Shown piece by piece: positions 26,618 through 36,345 of a stretch of DNA of 64,000 nt. The translations under genes were made by a program, and so were the position numbers. The stretch is from positions 1,131,001-1,195,000 of the forward strand of contig RHGM01000001.1 in the NCBI GenBank assembly GCA_003724185.1, written 5' to 3'. The notes beneath the pieces are model-generated. The model had not been told where the DNA came from. It saw only the letters and a program-made list of their open reading frames with translations, and did not search any database. The stretch is from Porphyrobacter sp. IPPAS B-1204. Lineage in GTDB: Bacteria > Pseudomonadota > Alphaproteobacteria > Sphingomonadales > Sphingomonadaceae. Positions within the stretch are counted from its first letter, which is position 1. The number at the start of each line of letters is the position of its first letter.

Positions 26618-27301
26618 GTGCAAACCTATCGCTTGCTGACGATGGATGGCGGCCTTCGGGCGGTGGCCATGTTCGCATTGGCGCTGGTGGAAGCGCCAGC
26701 GGCGCCCGATAGCGGCAGAATCTCCCGGCTTGAGCGCCAGGTTGAACAGATCGTCGAAGCAGAGGCGGACCTGCGCGCAGCGCGCAGTGATCTGCCGGAA
26801 TGCGAGATCGGCTGCCTGACCCCCACCGAAGCTGTGGCGATTGCCTTTTCAACCGGCGCCGATCAGCGGGTCAAGGGCCGCTTTCTGCTCGACATCAGAG
26901 GCGGCGGGGCCAGCAGACGGGATGATCCCGAAAGATGGTATTTCCTGAACAGCGAGCAGGATTATCGGGTGTTCGGGTCATTGACACTGGCCTTTGAGCC
27001 CGAGACGATGAGGCAACTATTGAACCCACCTCGCGTCATACTGCGCGATCCGCTTGAGGAAGGCGATATCATCGTTGAACGCGAACGGCCGCGCAAGCGG
27101 GTGTCGCTCAACGTATCCAACATGATGGACAAGTTCAGGAACCGCCGCCTCATCATCGATGGCGAAGTGGGCCTGCGGTGGATCAGCTATATCGGCACAA
27201 GCGGGCGAGAGGGCGTGCGCGATGAGGGATATTATCAGGTCTGGGTGCGTATCGCGTCCCCTGACCAGGTAACGATTCTTGGCGATGATGAAGCTGCGTA
27301 A
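26618..27301 (+). CDS. Unidentified, possibly exported protein
   Basis: 227 residues from GTG 26618, with AGGAG 11 bases upstream; ATG 26642 is an alternative start. The first 30 residues are moderately hydrophobic (GGLRAVAMFALALVEAPAAP) and may be a signal peptide, followed by a short coiled-coil segment (about 36-58), a Cys pair (ECEIGC) and a beta-rich remainder. I recognise no family. It stands alone between a potassium channel and a convergent DUF1761 gene, in slightly AT-richer DNA than its neighbours. It may be a lineage-specific gene. Confidence 0.55.
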   Translation: MQTYRLLTMDGGLRAVAMFALALVEAPAAPDSGRISRLERQVEQIVEAEADLRAARSDLPECEIGCLTPTEAVAIAFSTGADQRVKGRFLLDIRGGGASRRDDPERWYFLNSEQDYRVFGSLTLAFEPETMRQLLNPPRVILRDPLEEGDIIVERERPRKRVSLNVSNMMDKFRNRRLIIDGEVGLRWISYIGTSGREGVRDEGYYQVWVRIASPDQVTILGDDEAA

Positions 27302-27374
27302 GGATCAGCGATTGCCAGCCCTGTTGCGGACCTTGCCCGGATGACAGGAGGCCGTCCCCGTGCCGCGTGTCGCA

Positions 27375-27776
27375 TCACGACCGGAACCACACGAACACAG
27401 CGCCCATTGCCGCCATGCCGACAAGGAAATGCCCGGCATCGATCAGGAACAGCGCCAGCGGCTTCCTCTGGTGCAGATAATTGATGCCGATGGCCGGGAT
27501 CATCACCCCGACCGCAAAGCCCACGGCCATCATCATCACCACATAAGCAGGCGGATCGGTGCGGGCCAGCAGGTGCCACAGCACCATCGCGATCAGCACT
27601 TCAAAAGCGAAGGTCAGCGCGAAGATCACGGCCATGTTGCCGCTGCGCAGCTGGGTGTTGCTGAGCCCTGCCGCGCGCTGCCACGGCTTGGCGAAGATCA
27701 CGCCATACCACAACGCGCCCACGGCAAAGAACGCCGCGCTTCCGGCCAGCACGGGCCACAGGGCAAAATCGTTCAT
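27375..27776 (-). CDS. DUF1761 family membrane protein
   Basis: 133 residues with four predicted membrane helices (about 8-28, 50-68, 77-97, 107-128), the GALWYGVIFAKPW motif after the first helix and the length that define DUF1761. Function unknown. ATG 27776 is preceded by AAGGAG. It is divergent from rimO by 70 bases and convergent with the orphan gene at 26618. Confidence 0.85.
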   Translation of the reverse strand: MNDFALWPVLAGSAAFFAVGALWYGVIFAKPWQRAAGLSNTQLRSGNMAVIFALTFAFEVLIAMVLWHLLARTDPPAYVVMMMAVGFAVGVMIPAIGINYLHQRKPLALFLIDAGHFLVGMAAMGAVFVWFRS

Positions 27777-27846
27777 CGGCGCGCTCTCCTTCTGCTTTTC
27801 GTCCTGCTAGCCTAATGCGTCGCGCTCGTGTAGGGGCGCGCCGCAT

Positions 27847-29226
27847 ATGACCACCGCCCCCACCATTCTCCCTGACCAGAAAAAGATCGGGATGGTCAGC
27901 CTCGGCTGTCCCAAGGCGCTCGTGGATTCCGAGCGGATCCTCACGCGCCTGCGCGCCGATGGCTATGCCTTTGCTCCGGATTACGCGGGCGCGGATGTGG
28001 TGCTGGTCAACACCTGCGGGTTCCTCGATTCGGCGAAGGAAGAAAGCCTCGCCGCGATCGGTGAAGCCATCGCCGAAAACGGGCGCGTGATCGTGACCGG
28101 TTGCATGGGCGAGGAGGCCGACGCGATCCGCGCCGCGCACCCGCAAGTGCTCGCGATCACCGGCGCGCATCAATACGAGCAGGTCGTGGAAGCGGTGCAC
28201 ATCCATGCCCCGCCAAGCCAAGGCCCGTTCATCGACCTGATCCCGCAGCCGGACGTGAAACTGACCCCGCGCCATTACAGCTACCTCAAGATTTCCGAGG
28301 GCTGCAACCATTCCTGCGCCTTCTGCATCATCCCCGATCTGCGCGGGAAGCTGGCGAGCCGCCGGATCGATGCTGTCCTGCGCGAAGCGGAAAAGCTGGT
28401 CGCGGCGGGGACGAAGGAACTGCTGATCATCTCGCAGGATACCAGCGCCTATGGCGTCGATATCAGGCACGAGAGCCGCCCGTGGAAGGGCCGTGACGTC
28501 CGCGCCCACATGACCGACATGGCGCGTGAACTCGGACAGCTCCGCACGCCCGAAGGCCACGCGCCGTGGGTGCGGCTGCACTATGTCTACCCCTACCCCC
28601 ATGTCGATCAGGTCATCCCGCTGATGGCGGAGGGGCTGCTGACCCCCTATCTCGACATCCCGTTCCAGCACGCCAGCCCCAAGGTGCTGAAGCTGATGCG
28701 CCGCCCCGCGAACGAGGCCAAGGTGCTCGAACGGCTGAAGTCATGGCGCGAAATCTGCCCCGATATCGCGATCCGCAGCTCTTTCGTGGTCGGCTTTCCG
28801 GGCGAGACCGAAGAAGACTTCCAGTATCTGCTTGAATGGCTGGAGGAAGCCCAGCTCGACCGGGTCGGCGCCTTCCGGTTTGAACCCGTAGAAGGTGCAG
28901 CGGCCAATGCCCTGCCCGATCAGGTGCCCGAAGCGATCAAGGAAGAACGCTACGCCCGGATCATGGAAGTGACCGAGCGCATCAGCGCCGCCAAGCTCGC
29001 CGCCAAGGTCGGCCGCACGCTTCCCGTGATTATCGACGAAGTGGGCGAACCGGACGAGGATGGCGACATCGGCGCCACGGGCCGCAGCCAAGCCGACGCG
29101 CCGGAGATCGATGGCGCGGTCTATCTGCGCGATGTGCCCGACAGCCTTGCGCCCGGCGATATCGTGCAGGTGGCCATCGAAGATGCCGATGCGCATGATC
29201 TGTTCGGGGTGATTACCGGACGCTAA
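27847..29226 (+). CDS. rimO: Ribosomal protein uS12 (Asp89) methylthiotransferase RimO
   Basis: Radical-SAM enzyme that adds a methylthio group to the conserved aspartate of ribosomal protein S12. 459 residues: N-terminal MTTase domain with cluster cysteines in [17 protein letters not shown] and TGCMGEE, a radical-SAM domain with CNHSCAFC, and a C-terminal TRAM domain. The [12 protein letters not shown] motif and C-terminal length separate it from MiaB. An AT-rich stem region follows the stop. Confidence 0.96.
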   Translation: MTTAPTILPDQKKIGMVSLGCPKALVDSERILTRLRADGYAFAPDYAGADVVLVNTCGFLDSAKEESLAAIGEAIAENGRVIVTGCMGEEADAIRAAHPQVLAITGAHQYEQVVEAVHIHAPPSQGPFIDLIPQPDVKLTPRHYSYLKISEGCNHSCAFCIIPDLRGKLASRRIDAVLREAEKLVAAGTKELLIISQDTSAYGVDIRHESRPWKGRDVRAHMTDMARELGQLRTPEGHAPWVRLHYVYPYPHVDQVIPLMAEGLLTPYLDIPFQHASPKVLKLMRRPANEAKVLERLKSWREICPDIAIRSSFVVGFPGETEEDFQYLLEWLEEAQLDRVGAFRFEPVEGAAANALPDQVPEAIKEERYARIMEVTERISAAKLAAKVGRTLPVIIDEVGEPDEDGDIGATGRSQADAPEIDGAVYLRDVPDSLAPGDIVQVAIEDADAHDLFGVITGR

Positions 29227-29230
29227 CTTG

Positions 29231-29280
29231 GGTAATAAAATTCTGCAGGCTTGTAATAATGCAAGTCGTGATTACCTTTT
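29231..29280 (+). terminator. Possible terminator after rimO
   Basis: GGTAAT (29231-29236) and ATTACC (29271-29276) bracket an inner CTTG/CAAG stem (29250-29265) and are followed by TTTT. The arms are short and far apart, so this is tentative; the block is markedly AT-rich for this genome. Confidence 0.35.
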
Positions 29281-29381
29281 AGCTACCAACCGGCTTCTCA
29301 ATTTTCATCGGCGTTTTTCCTTTGTCCATTGACCGTCGTTCTTTCGGGCAGCCTGCCTGATGGGCACACGAGGAAAACACC

Positions 29382-29744
29382 ATGAACAAGTTCACCGAAA
29401 TTGCGACATTCGCCGTCATGACCATTGGCCTTGCCGCCTGTGCCGGATCGGCCAGTTCTTCGATGAACGCCGGTCAACGGATCAGCGAGCGCGGCGATGC
29501 GATCACGCAATATGGCGATGACTGGTCGGCTGGCAAAAAGTCGGTCCGCGACGGCGAGAAGCTGGCCGCAAAAAGCTCAGACCAGATCGCCGATGCCCGC
29601 AAGAAGCTGAACAAGGCCGAAGCCGATCAGGCCAAGGCGCAGCGGATGATCACCGATGGCAACATCGCGATGCAGCGTTCGGAAGCCGATTATGCCGCAG
29701 TGCGTGCCGGCCCGGCGGCGGTCAACCCCGCGCAGCCGGAATGA
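29382..29744 (+). CDS. Small putative lipoprotein with coiled coil
   Basis: 120 residues. A signal peptide with lipobox IGLAAC (Cys near residue 20) predicts lipid attachment. The mature part is a charged helix (about 60-100, KSSDQIADARKKLNKAEADQ region) likely to form a coiled coil. ATG 29382 is preceded by GAGGAAAA. No family recognised; size and layout recall small murein-associated lipoproteins, and an L,D-transpeptidase gene follows 110 bases downstream, which makes an envelope role reasonable but unproven. Confidence 0.8.
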   Translation: MNKFTEIATFAVMTIGLAACAGSASSSMNAGQRISERGDAITQYGDDWSAGKKSVRDGEKLAAKSSDQIADARKKLNKAEADQAKAQRMITDGNIAMQRSEADYAAVRAGPAAVNPAQPE

Positions 29745-29854
29745 CCGGTCGCGCAGCCGGCGCGCGTTAACCCCTGTCCCCTCGGCGTCCCCGCAAGGGA
29801 CGCAGGGCGGTTAACCACTGGCAAACATGCGGCTAACGCGGCATAATCAGCGCC

Positions 29855-30706
29855 ATGATCCGGACACTTGCTCTCCCCCTCGTCCTCGTTGCTCTCGCCA
29901 TGCAGCCCGTTGCCGCGATTGCGCAGCCCAGCGCCGGTGACGCTGCCCGCGCAGCCGAGGCGGTTGCAGTGCGGGCGACCGGCGCATTCGAACGGGTCGA
30001 CCCCGATAGCGAGATGCCCGCAGACGATGATGCCGCTGCCGTCTATGCCGGACTGCCGCCGCTGACGCGCCAGGAGGCTCCGGCACTGATGACCGCGCCG
30101 GTGCTGGACACCGAGGTTAGCGAAGACACCCTGACGGATGCCCCGCGTGGCCCTGCCGTGCGGATGATCGCCAATGAAGTGGTGCAACCGCTCCCGGCCC
30201 CCGCACCGACACCCGCGCCTGTCACCGCTGCCACCAGCAAGGATCCCTTCGTTATCAAGTCGATCCTGCCGATCGAAGGCAGCATCCGCTATGGCGACTG
30301 GTTCTGGGACGAAAGCGCCGCGCCCAAGGTCGGCAAGCTGGTCATCACCGTCGATCTTGAAGCCCGCGTCATCAGCGCATTCCGCGACGGGCACGAAATC
30401 GGCACGGCGGTCGCCCTGCTCGGCACACAGAAGCACCCCACCCCGCTCGGCACCTTCCCGATCCTGACCAAGGAAAAGGACAATGTCTCCGAGAAGTACA
30501 ACAACGCCCCCATGCCGCACACGCTGCGCCTGACTTGGGACGGGATCGCGATCCACGGTTCGGTGGTGCTGAACGGCTATGCCAGCCATGGCTGCATCGC
30601 CGTGCCGGACGAATTCGCCGCCCTGCTGTTCGCCGCCGCCAAGCGCGGGGACAAGGTGATCATCACCCGCGGCAAAATGGTCGGGGTTGGCGACAAGGTG
30701 CTTTAG
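29855..30706 (+). CDS. L,D-transpeptidase (YkuD domain)
   Basis: 283 residues. Signal peptide (1-23, ending AAIAQP), Ala/Pro-rich linker, then the YkuD catalytic domain (about 155-283) with the motif IHGSVV...SHGCIAVP: His245, Gly246 and nucleophile Cys247. Such enzymes form 3-3 crosslinks in peptidoglycan or attach proteins to it, in the periplasm. The domain keeps all motif residues, so activity is expected. Single gene, convergent with tilS. Confidence 0.93.
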   Translation: MIRTLALPLVLVALAMQPVAAIAQPSAGDAARAAEAVAVRATGAFERVDPDSEMPADDDAAAVYAGLPPLTRQEAPALMTAPVLDTEVSEDTLTDAPRGPAVRMIANEVVQPLPAPAPTPAPVTAATSKDPFVIKSILPIEGSIRYGDWFWDESAAPKVGKLVITVDLEARVISAFRDGHEIGTAVALLGTQKHPTPLGTFPILTKEKDNVSEKYNNAPMPHTLRLTWDGIAIHGSVVLNGYASHGCIAVPDEFAALLFAAAKRGDKVIITRGKMVGVGDKVL

Positions 30707-30713
30707 TTTTGCG

Positions 30714-30728
30714 GCCACCTTCGGTGGC
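30714..30728. terminator. Hairpin between L,D-transpeptidase and tilS
   Basis: GCCACC-TTC-GGTGGC (30714-30728), a six-base perfect stem with a three-base loop, sits between convergent stops and is preceded by TTTT on the + strand, which would read as a short A/T tail for the leftward gene. Weak terminator candidate. Confidence 0.35.
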
Positions 30729-30745
30729 GCAGACCCCCCGCCCTC

Positions 30746-31729
30746 TTAGTTTACGCTGCCTCTCACCGGCTCCGGCCTGAACCGCCATACGCGCATCCGG
30801 ACGCCGACTTTCTCGACCCGCTCAACCCCCGGCACCGCCAGCACCCCGCCGAGCGATGCGTTCTCGCCCGCCCACAATCGGTCCCACGCCCGTGCCGCCT
30901 CGCTGCGGGTGGCATGCCCGCCAAGCTCGCGGATGATGCGGCAGATTGTCTCGATGGCGATGATCCGGGGGACATTGGCACAATAGGTGAAGCCCGGTGC
31001 GTCAGCGTCGCGCATCACCATCTCGTGCCAATCAAGCTCAGCATACCAATCCAACGCTTGCCATCCTTCGGCCAGATGGGCCGCGCTCGCAGCGATCCGG
31101 ACGGGGTCAAGCCAGTCGGCCCCGGCCAAGGCGGCGCGAAGCCGGGCGCGGCCAAAGGCGGGGTTGGTGTTGGAAGGGTCCAGCGCAGGGGCGATACCGG
31201 CATCCGCGACCACGCCCGCCAGTTCCGCCTTGCGCCAGCCCAGCAGCGGGCGCAGCAACGTGATGTCGCTGCCATCGATCACCGATCTTGCGCGCACCCC
31301 GGCAAGCCCGGCCAGTCCGCTCCCCCGGTTGAGGCGCATCAGCAAGGTTTCGGCCTGATCATCGGCATGGTGCGCTGTCGCTACCGCCCCCAGCCCTGCC
31401 TCACCAGCCCAGCGGGCCAGCGCGGCATAGCGCGCCTCGCGCGCCTTGGCCTGTGTGTTGCCGGGGGCCAGCGTCACCGTGATCGGTGTGAAAGGAATGC
31501 CGCGTTCACCCGCGATCCGTTCAACCAGCGCTACCTCGCCCGCAGCCTCGGCGCGCAAGCCGTGGTCGATGCTGCAAACCGCGATCCGCCCCGGCAGGGC
31601 GGCATGGGCGAGCAACAGCAGCGCGAGACTGTCCGGCCCGCCCGAAACCGCCAGCCCCAACGGGCCGCTGCGATCATCCTCGGGCCACAGCGCCGCCAGA
31701 TCGGCAGCAAAGCGCGCCTTTAGCTGCAC
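30746..31729 (-). CDS. tilS: tRNA(Ile)-lysidine synthase
   Basis: ATP-dependent enzyme that converts C34 of the AUA-reading tRNA-Ile to lysidine. 327 residues with the PP-loop SGGPDS at 29-34, the HHADDQAETLLMRLNRGSGLAG motif and the RPLLGW segment, all typical. It has a GTG start at 31729 that overlaps the 3' end of the cpoB-like gene by 10 bases. Pairing of ybgF/cpoB with tilS is common in alphaproteobacteria. Confidence 0.94.
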   Translation of the reverse strand: MQLKARFAADLAALWPEDDRSGPLGLAVSGGPDSLALLLLAHAALPGRIAVCSIDHGLRAEAAGEVALVERIAGERGIPFTPITVTLAPGNTQAKAREARYAALARWAGEAGLGAVATAHHADDQAETLLMRLNRGSGLAGLAGVRARSVIDGSDITLLRPLLGWRKAELAGVVADAGIAPALDPSNTNPAFGRARLRAALAGADWLDPVRIAASAAHLAEGWQALDWYAELDWHEMVMRDADAPGFTYCANVPRIIAIETICRIIRELGGHATRSEAARAWDRLWAGENASLGGVLAVPGVERVEKVGVRMRVWRFRPEPVRGSVN

Positions 31730-32730
31730 TTCACCTGGGCAAGGCTGGTCCGGTATTCGTCAGCCAGCCGTCCGGTCGCGACCAGCGGATAGGTCTCGGC
31801 GAATTCTGCAAGGGCAATGCAGGCCTTGCGGGTGTCCTTCATCGCGATCATCGACTTGCCGAGGTAGAGCAGGCTGTCCGGCGCGCGGTCCCCGCCCTTG
31901 TTGGCCTGATAGTTCTTGAGGAACCAGCGGGCGGCATCTTCGGGCATCTTGTCGTCAAGGAAGGCGCGGCCCAGCAGGTTGCGGCCAAAGCTGATGCGCG
32001 GGTGGTTGGGGTATTGCTCAACGAACTTGGTGAGCTGCTGGCGCGCTTCAGGGAAGAACCCGGCGTTCCACAGGCGGAAGCCATAGGAATATTCGTCATC
32101 CCCGGCGTCGGCAGTCTGCGGCTTGGCGATAGCCTGCACGGCAGCGAGCCGGGCGGCGCTGGGTGCAGCGACTGCCGGAGCAGGCGCCGGAGCGGGGGTG
32201 AAGGCAGGCGCCGTCTGCACCGGCGGACGCGTGGCCGCCGCCGTGGTGACAGCGGGTGCGGGGGTGGTCGTCGCAGTCTGCGCGGCCGGAAGCACCGGCG
32301 CCGTCGTGATCGGCGCATTGCCCGCCGTTTCCAGCGCTGTCAGCCGCAGCTCCATCTGCGAAAGCGCATTGGCCTGTTCTTCCGACCGTGCGGTGAGCGC
32401 CTGCAACTGGCGTTCGAGGGTATCAAGCCGGACAAGGATATCGGTCACCGCCGTGGCCGAAGGCGCATTGGTCGATGCCGGGGCGCTGCCCTGCGGCGTG
32501 GTGCCCGGGGCGATTTCGGGTTCGAAGAAGCGCCCGTCACCGCCGGGAAAAACCTTGCGCTGAAGCGCGCGGATCTCTGCCTCGATCTTGCGGATGCGGG
32601 TTTCGGCAGGGGCGTCCTGAGCCAGCGCGGGCGCGGCCAGCGGCGTGGTCACCACGGTTGCCGCCACCATCAATGCACCAGCAAGGCGCAGCGGCAGGTT
32701 TCCGGTGGTGATCCGTGAAGTGGGGGTCAT
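31720..32730 (-). CDS. cpoB: Tol-Pal system-associated TPR protein CpoB (YbgF)
   Basis: 336 residues. Signal peptide (about 1-37, ending APALAQD), an N-terminal coiled-coil segment (about 42-60 and 100-135), a long Ala/Pro/Thr linker and C-terminal TPR repeats (about 215-330, YSYGFRLWNAGFFPEARQQL through ARWFLKNYQ). CpoB links Tol-Pal to peptidoglycan synthesis at the septum in the periplasm. The tol-pal genes are not in this window. The stop overlaps the tilS start. Confidence 0.88.
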   Translation of the reverse strand: MTPTSRITTGNLPLRLAGALMVAATVVTTPLAAPALAQDAPAETRIRKIEAEIRALQRKVFPGGDGRFFEPEIAPGTTPQGSAPASTNAPSATAVTDILVRLDTLERQLQALTARSEEQANALSQMELRLTALETAGNAPITTAPVLPAAQTATTTPAPAVTTAAATRPPVQTAPAFTPAPAPAPAVAAPSAARLAAVQAIAKPQTADAGDDEYSYGFRLWNAGFFPEARQQLTKFVEQYPNHPRISFGRNLLGRAFLDDKMPEDAARWFLKNYQANKGGDRAPDSLLYLGKSMIAMKDTRKACIALAEFAETYPLVATGRLADEYRTSLAQVKCS

Positions 32731-32857
32731 GGCGCGTCAGGCTCCCTCGCTATGGCCGCCCATTCGTGGCGCGGCGCACATGAATATCAATCGAATCCCT
32801 GCCCCGAGCGGCCCTTCAAGTCGAGAGCGGCAAAGCGCCTAATCAACCGGAAAAGCG

Positions 32858-33829
32858 TTAACGCCGGGCAACAGGCTCGGCCCCGGTGGCAGGCGGGTTG
32901 TCGCCCGCAGGCGCGGCCGGCACGGTTTCACGCGGCGCTGCCTCGGCAGCGGGCGGACGCGCTGGGGTGCGGCGAGGCTGCGGGGCAGGTGCCGCCGCGC
33001 TGGCAGCTGGCGTTGGCGCCGGAACAGGCGACGTCACCGCCGCCCGCGCCATCAGCGCTCTCGCCGACACGGGCACCCCCGAAATCGTGGTGGGCCGTTC
33101 CGACAACCGGGCGACCGCCTGCCCGCCTACCGTCAGCGCGAGCGCATCGGGCCGACCGGTGTTGATGCGCGGATCTGCCGCCGTGTCTGGCACAGTCACG
33201 GCCTCACCCTTGGCCAAGGTGCGTTCGAGCAGCCTTTCGCCGCCTTCTTCATACAGCCTCAGCCACACGCCTTCCTCCAGCGCGGTCAGCACCACTGGAC
33301 CGCTGGCGGCGGGCGCAGGGGCAGGCGCGGAAGCGGCGGCGACCGGCGCGGTGCTGGCCGCAGGCTCGGGCGTGAGCAGGGAGCCCGGCTCGGTCCCGGC
33401 ACCGAAATAGCTGCGATAGAATGCGAAGGCCCCGATCGCGAGCAGCAGCACTGCCGCCGCCGCCGCCCAGGCCAGACCGGCAGACGGCACGCGCGCCGGA
33501 TCGCCGGGCTCCATACTCGATGATGGTGCAGCCCGCCGCATCGATCCGTCGGCCAGTTCGGCGCGCACGGCGTCAGTGATTTCGGCAGGGTCCAGCCCGA
33601 CCGCCTTGGCGAAGGTGCGCGAAAAGCCGATCGCATAGGCGCGGCTGGGCAGGCTTTCGAAATCATCCGCCTCGATCGCTTCCAGATGGCGCAGCGGGAT
33701 GCGCGTTTCCGCCGCGACATGCGCCAGATCGAGCCGCAGTTCCTCACGCGCGCGGCGCAGAGTTCCGCCCGGCCCGGAAAGGGGCAGTTGCGGCGCAGTG
33801 TCCGCACTGTTGATGTCTTCGCTGTCCAT
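32858..33829 (-). CDS. RodZ-like helix-turn-helix membrane protein
   Basis: 323 residues. Cytoplasmic HTH domain (about 22-90, TLRRAREELRLDLAHVAAETRI, then RAYAIGFSRTFAKAVGL), one membrane segment (about 117-138), then a Pro/Ala-rich periplasmic region with a DUF4115-like beta domain (about 175-255, GVWLRLYEEGGERLLERTLAKGE). This is the RodZ layout; RodZ ties MreB filaments to the cell-wall machinery. It lies 128 bases upstream of the cpoB-like gene on the same strand. Confidence 0.85.
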   Translation of the reverse strand: MDSEDINSADTAPQLPLSGPGGTLRRAREELRLDLAHVAAETRIPLRHLEAIEADDFESLPSRAYAIGFSRTFAKAVGLDPAEITDAVRAELADGSMRRAAPSSSMEPGDPARVPSAGLAWAAAAAVLLLAIGAFAFYRSYFGAGTEPGSLLTPEPAASTAPVAAASAPAPAPAASGPVVLTALEEGVWLRLYEEGGERLLERTLAKGEAVTVPDTAADPRINTGRPDALALTVGGQAVARLSERPTTISGVPVSARALMARAAVTSPVPAPTPAASAAAPAPQPRRTPARPPAAEAAPRETVPAAPAGDNPPATGAEPVARR

Positions 33830-33977
33830 GACCCGGGTCCGCGCCTTCTTACGAGGCTTGCTTGAGATAATTTGCGTGAATTGTCCTTGAACGGGACTCA
33901 GCCGCTACGCAGCGTCCTGTCAAGCGTTGCCATAGCATGGCGCCGCAGACCGCGCACGTCTGTCGGCGAGCCGAGTA

Positions 33978-36248
33978 TCAATCATATTCGATCTCGCGGG
34001 CGTCGGCCCATGCGGCAAGCTGTTCGCGCAGGTTAAGGCCGGGATCGGCGAGCCAGCCGGTCATCGCTGCGGTCAGTTCGGCCAGATCGACCTTGCGCAC
34101 CAGTTCCTTGATCGGGCCGACCGCGGCGGGCGTGATCGAGAGGCGGCGGTAGCCAATCCCCATCAGCGCCAGCGCCTCAAGCCTGCGCCCGCCCATCTCG
34201 CCGCACACCCCGATTTCGACACCGCTGCCGACAGAGTTCTGGATCACGCGCCGCAGGAACCGGAGGATCGACGGGCTGAGCCAGTCGTAACGCTCCGCCA
34301 GCTTGGGGTTCGCGCGGTCCGCGGCGAACAGGAACTGGGTGAGATCATTGGTGCCGATCGACAGAAAGCTGAGTTTCGGCAGCAACAGATCAAGCACTTC
34401 GGCAAGCGCCGGCACTTCCAGCATCGCGCCAAAGTGGATGCGTTCAGGAAGCAACTTCTTCTGGGCGCGCAAATAGACGAGCTGTTCGTCGAACACGGCC
34501 TTGGCCGCATCGAACTCCCAAGGCTCGCTGACCATCGGGAACATCACGTATAGTGACCGCCCGCCCGCAGCTTCCATCAGCGAACGCGCCTGAATCTTCA
34601 TCAGGCCTTCGCGTTCCAGCGCCAGCCGCAGCGCTCGCCAGCCCATTGCCGGGTTTTCATCCTGCGCGGCAATTTCGCTCGCGAGGTAGGGCACCGATTT
34701 GTCACCGCCGATATCGACCGTGCGGAAGATCACCGGCTTGTCCCCGGCCGCTTCGAGCACGTCGCGGTACAGCCTGATCTGCCGTTCGCGCTGCGGCAGG
34801 GTGGCGGAAACGAGGAACTGGAATTCGGTACGGAACAGGCCCACCCCGTCCGCGCCGGTCATCGCCAGCGCGCTCATGTCATCGCGCAGGCCCGCGTTCA
34901 TCATCACCTGAATGCGCGTGCCGCAGCGGGTGAAGGGCTCGACATCTCTCAGCGAAGCATAGGCCGCCTGCTTCTCGCGGCTCTTGGCAAAGCGCGTCTG
35001 GAAGGCATCGGCGACCTGCGGCAGCGGACGGATGATGGCGTTGCCGAGGCTCGCATCGAGCAGGATTTCATCGCCCTCTCGGATCGTGGTGCGCACGCCC
35101 TTGGCGCGGCCGATCACCGGCACGTTCATGGCGCGGGCAACGATGACCACGTGCGCGGTCAATGACCCTTCCTCAAGAATCACGCCCTTTAGGCGGCGCT
35201 TGTCATATTCGAGCAGTTCAGCTGGGCCGAGATTGCGGGCAATCAGGATGGTATCACGCCGCAGCCCCTGCGATGCCGCCGTGCCGACCTGCCCCGCGAC
35301 GATGCGCAGCAGGCGGTTCGCCAGATCCTCCAGATCGTGCATCCGGTCAGCCAGCAGCGGATCGTCGATCTCGCGCATCCGCATCCGCGTGTGCTGCTGG
35401 ACGCGCTCGATCGCGGCTTCGGCGGTGAGGCCGGCGTCGATCGCTTCGTTGATGCGCCGCGACCAGCCTTCGTCGTAGGCGAACATCTTGTAGGTTTCGA
35501 GCACCTCCTCATGCTCGCCGCCCGCGCCGAATTCGGCCTGGCTGGCGAGCGTGTCGATCTGCTCGCGCATCTTGTCGAAGGCGCGGTAGACGCGCTGGCG
35601 TTCGGCCTCGGTGTCTTCGGCCATGACCTGCGTGATTTCGACCCGCGGCTGGTGATAGACAGCGTGGCCTGCGCCGAGCCCTTTCACCAGTGTCAGCCCG
35701 GTCAGCGTCTGCGGCCCGGTCTGCTCCTGCGTCAGCCCGCGTGCTTCTTCTTCATCAACCAGTTCGGCGTTGGCGATCAGTTCGGACAGCACCATCGCGG
35801 TGGTCTGGAGCGCCTCGATCTCGACCTCTTCGTAGCGGCGCGGCTCGACATGCTGGACGCACAGCACGCCCACCGCGCGGGCGCGGTAGACGATGGGGAC
35901 ACCGGCAAAGGAATGGAACTTTTCCTCACCCGTTTCGGGGCGGTACTGAAAATCGGGATGGGCCTTGGCCTCGGCCAGATTGAGCGTTTCAACCTTTTGC
36001 GCAATCGCGCCGGTCAGGCCTTCGCCGATTGCCATGCGGGTGACGTGCACCGCGCTTTGGTTCAGCCCGCGGGTGGCGAAGAGTTCAAGCATGCCTTCGC
36101 GCAGCAGGTAGATCGAGCAGACCTCGCTCGACAGGCATTCGCCGATGATCTCCACCACCTGATCAAGCTTGCCCTGCGCGTGCATGCGCGAGGCCATCAC
36201 CTCGGTCAGGCGGGTCAGGATCTGGCGGGCGGCTGCGGCTGCGGTCAT
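33978..36248 (-). CDS. ptsP: Phosphoenolpyruvate--protein phosphotransferase PtsP (EI-Ntr)
   Basis: First enzyme of the nitrogen-related phosphotransferase system: autophosphorylates from PEP and hands the phosphate to NPr. 756 residues: N-terminal GAF domain (about 20-165), EI N-domain, the swivelling histidine domain with His366 in SLTAHVVIVARAMNVP, and the PEP-binding TIM barrel (MGWRALRL, SIGTNDLTQF, GVCGEMGG). The residue before the catalytic His is Ala, with Thr before that, instead of the common Ser-His. NPr and EIIA-Ntr genes are not in the window. Confidence 0.95.
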   Translation of the reverse strand: MTAAAAARQILTRLTEVMASRMHAQGKLDQVVEIIGECLSSEVCSIYLLREGMLELFATRGLNQSAVHVTRMAIGEGLTGAIAQKVETLNLAEAKAHPDFQYRPETGEEKFHSFAGVPIVYRARAVGVLCVQHVEPRRYEEVEIEALQTTAMVLSELIANAELVDEEEARGLTQEQTGPQTLTGLTLVKGLGAGHAVYHQPRVEITQVMAEDTEAERQRVYRAFDKMREQIDTLASQAEFGAGGEHEEVLETYKMFAYDEGWSRRINEAIDAGLTAEAAIERVQQHTRMRMREIDDPLLADRMHDLEDLANRLLRIVAGQVGTAASQGLRRDTILIARNLGPAELLEYDKRRLKGVILEEGSLTAHVVIVARAMNVPVIGRAKGVRTTIREGDEILLDASLGNAIIRPLPQVADAFQTRFAKSREKQAAYASLRDVEPFTRCGTRIQVMMNAGLRDDMSALAMTGADGVGLFRTEFQFLVSATLPQRERQIRLYRDVLEAAGDKPVIFRTVDIGGDKSVPYLASEIAAQDENPAMGWRALRLALEREGLMKIQARSLMEAAGGRSLYVMFPMVSEPWEFDAAKAVFDEQLVYLRAQKKLLPERIHFGAMLEVPALAEVLDLLLPKLSFLSIGTNDLTQFLFAADRANPKLAERYDWLSPSILRFLRRVIQNSVGSGVEIGVCGEMGGRRLEALALMGIGYRRLSITPAAVGPIKELVRKVDLAELTAAMTGWLADPGLNLREQLAAWADAREIEYD

Positions 36249-36345
36249 TGCCTAAGCGGTCTATTCAAACCGCGTGGCAAATGCAAAATTTCCTGAACGC
36301 AACGCACCGCCCGCCACAACCGGCTGGGCGGATGATCCGCGCCGC

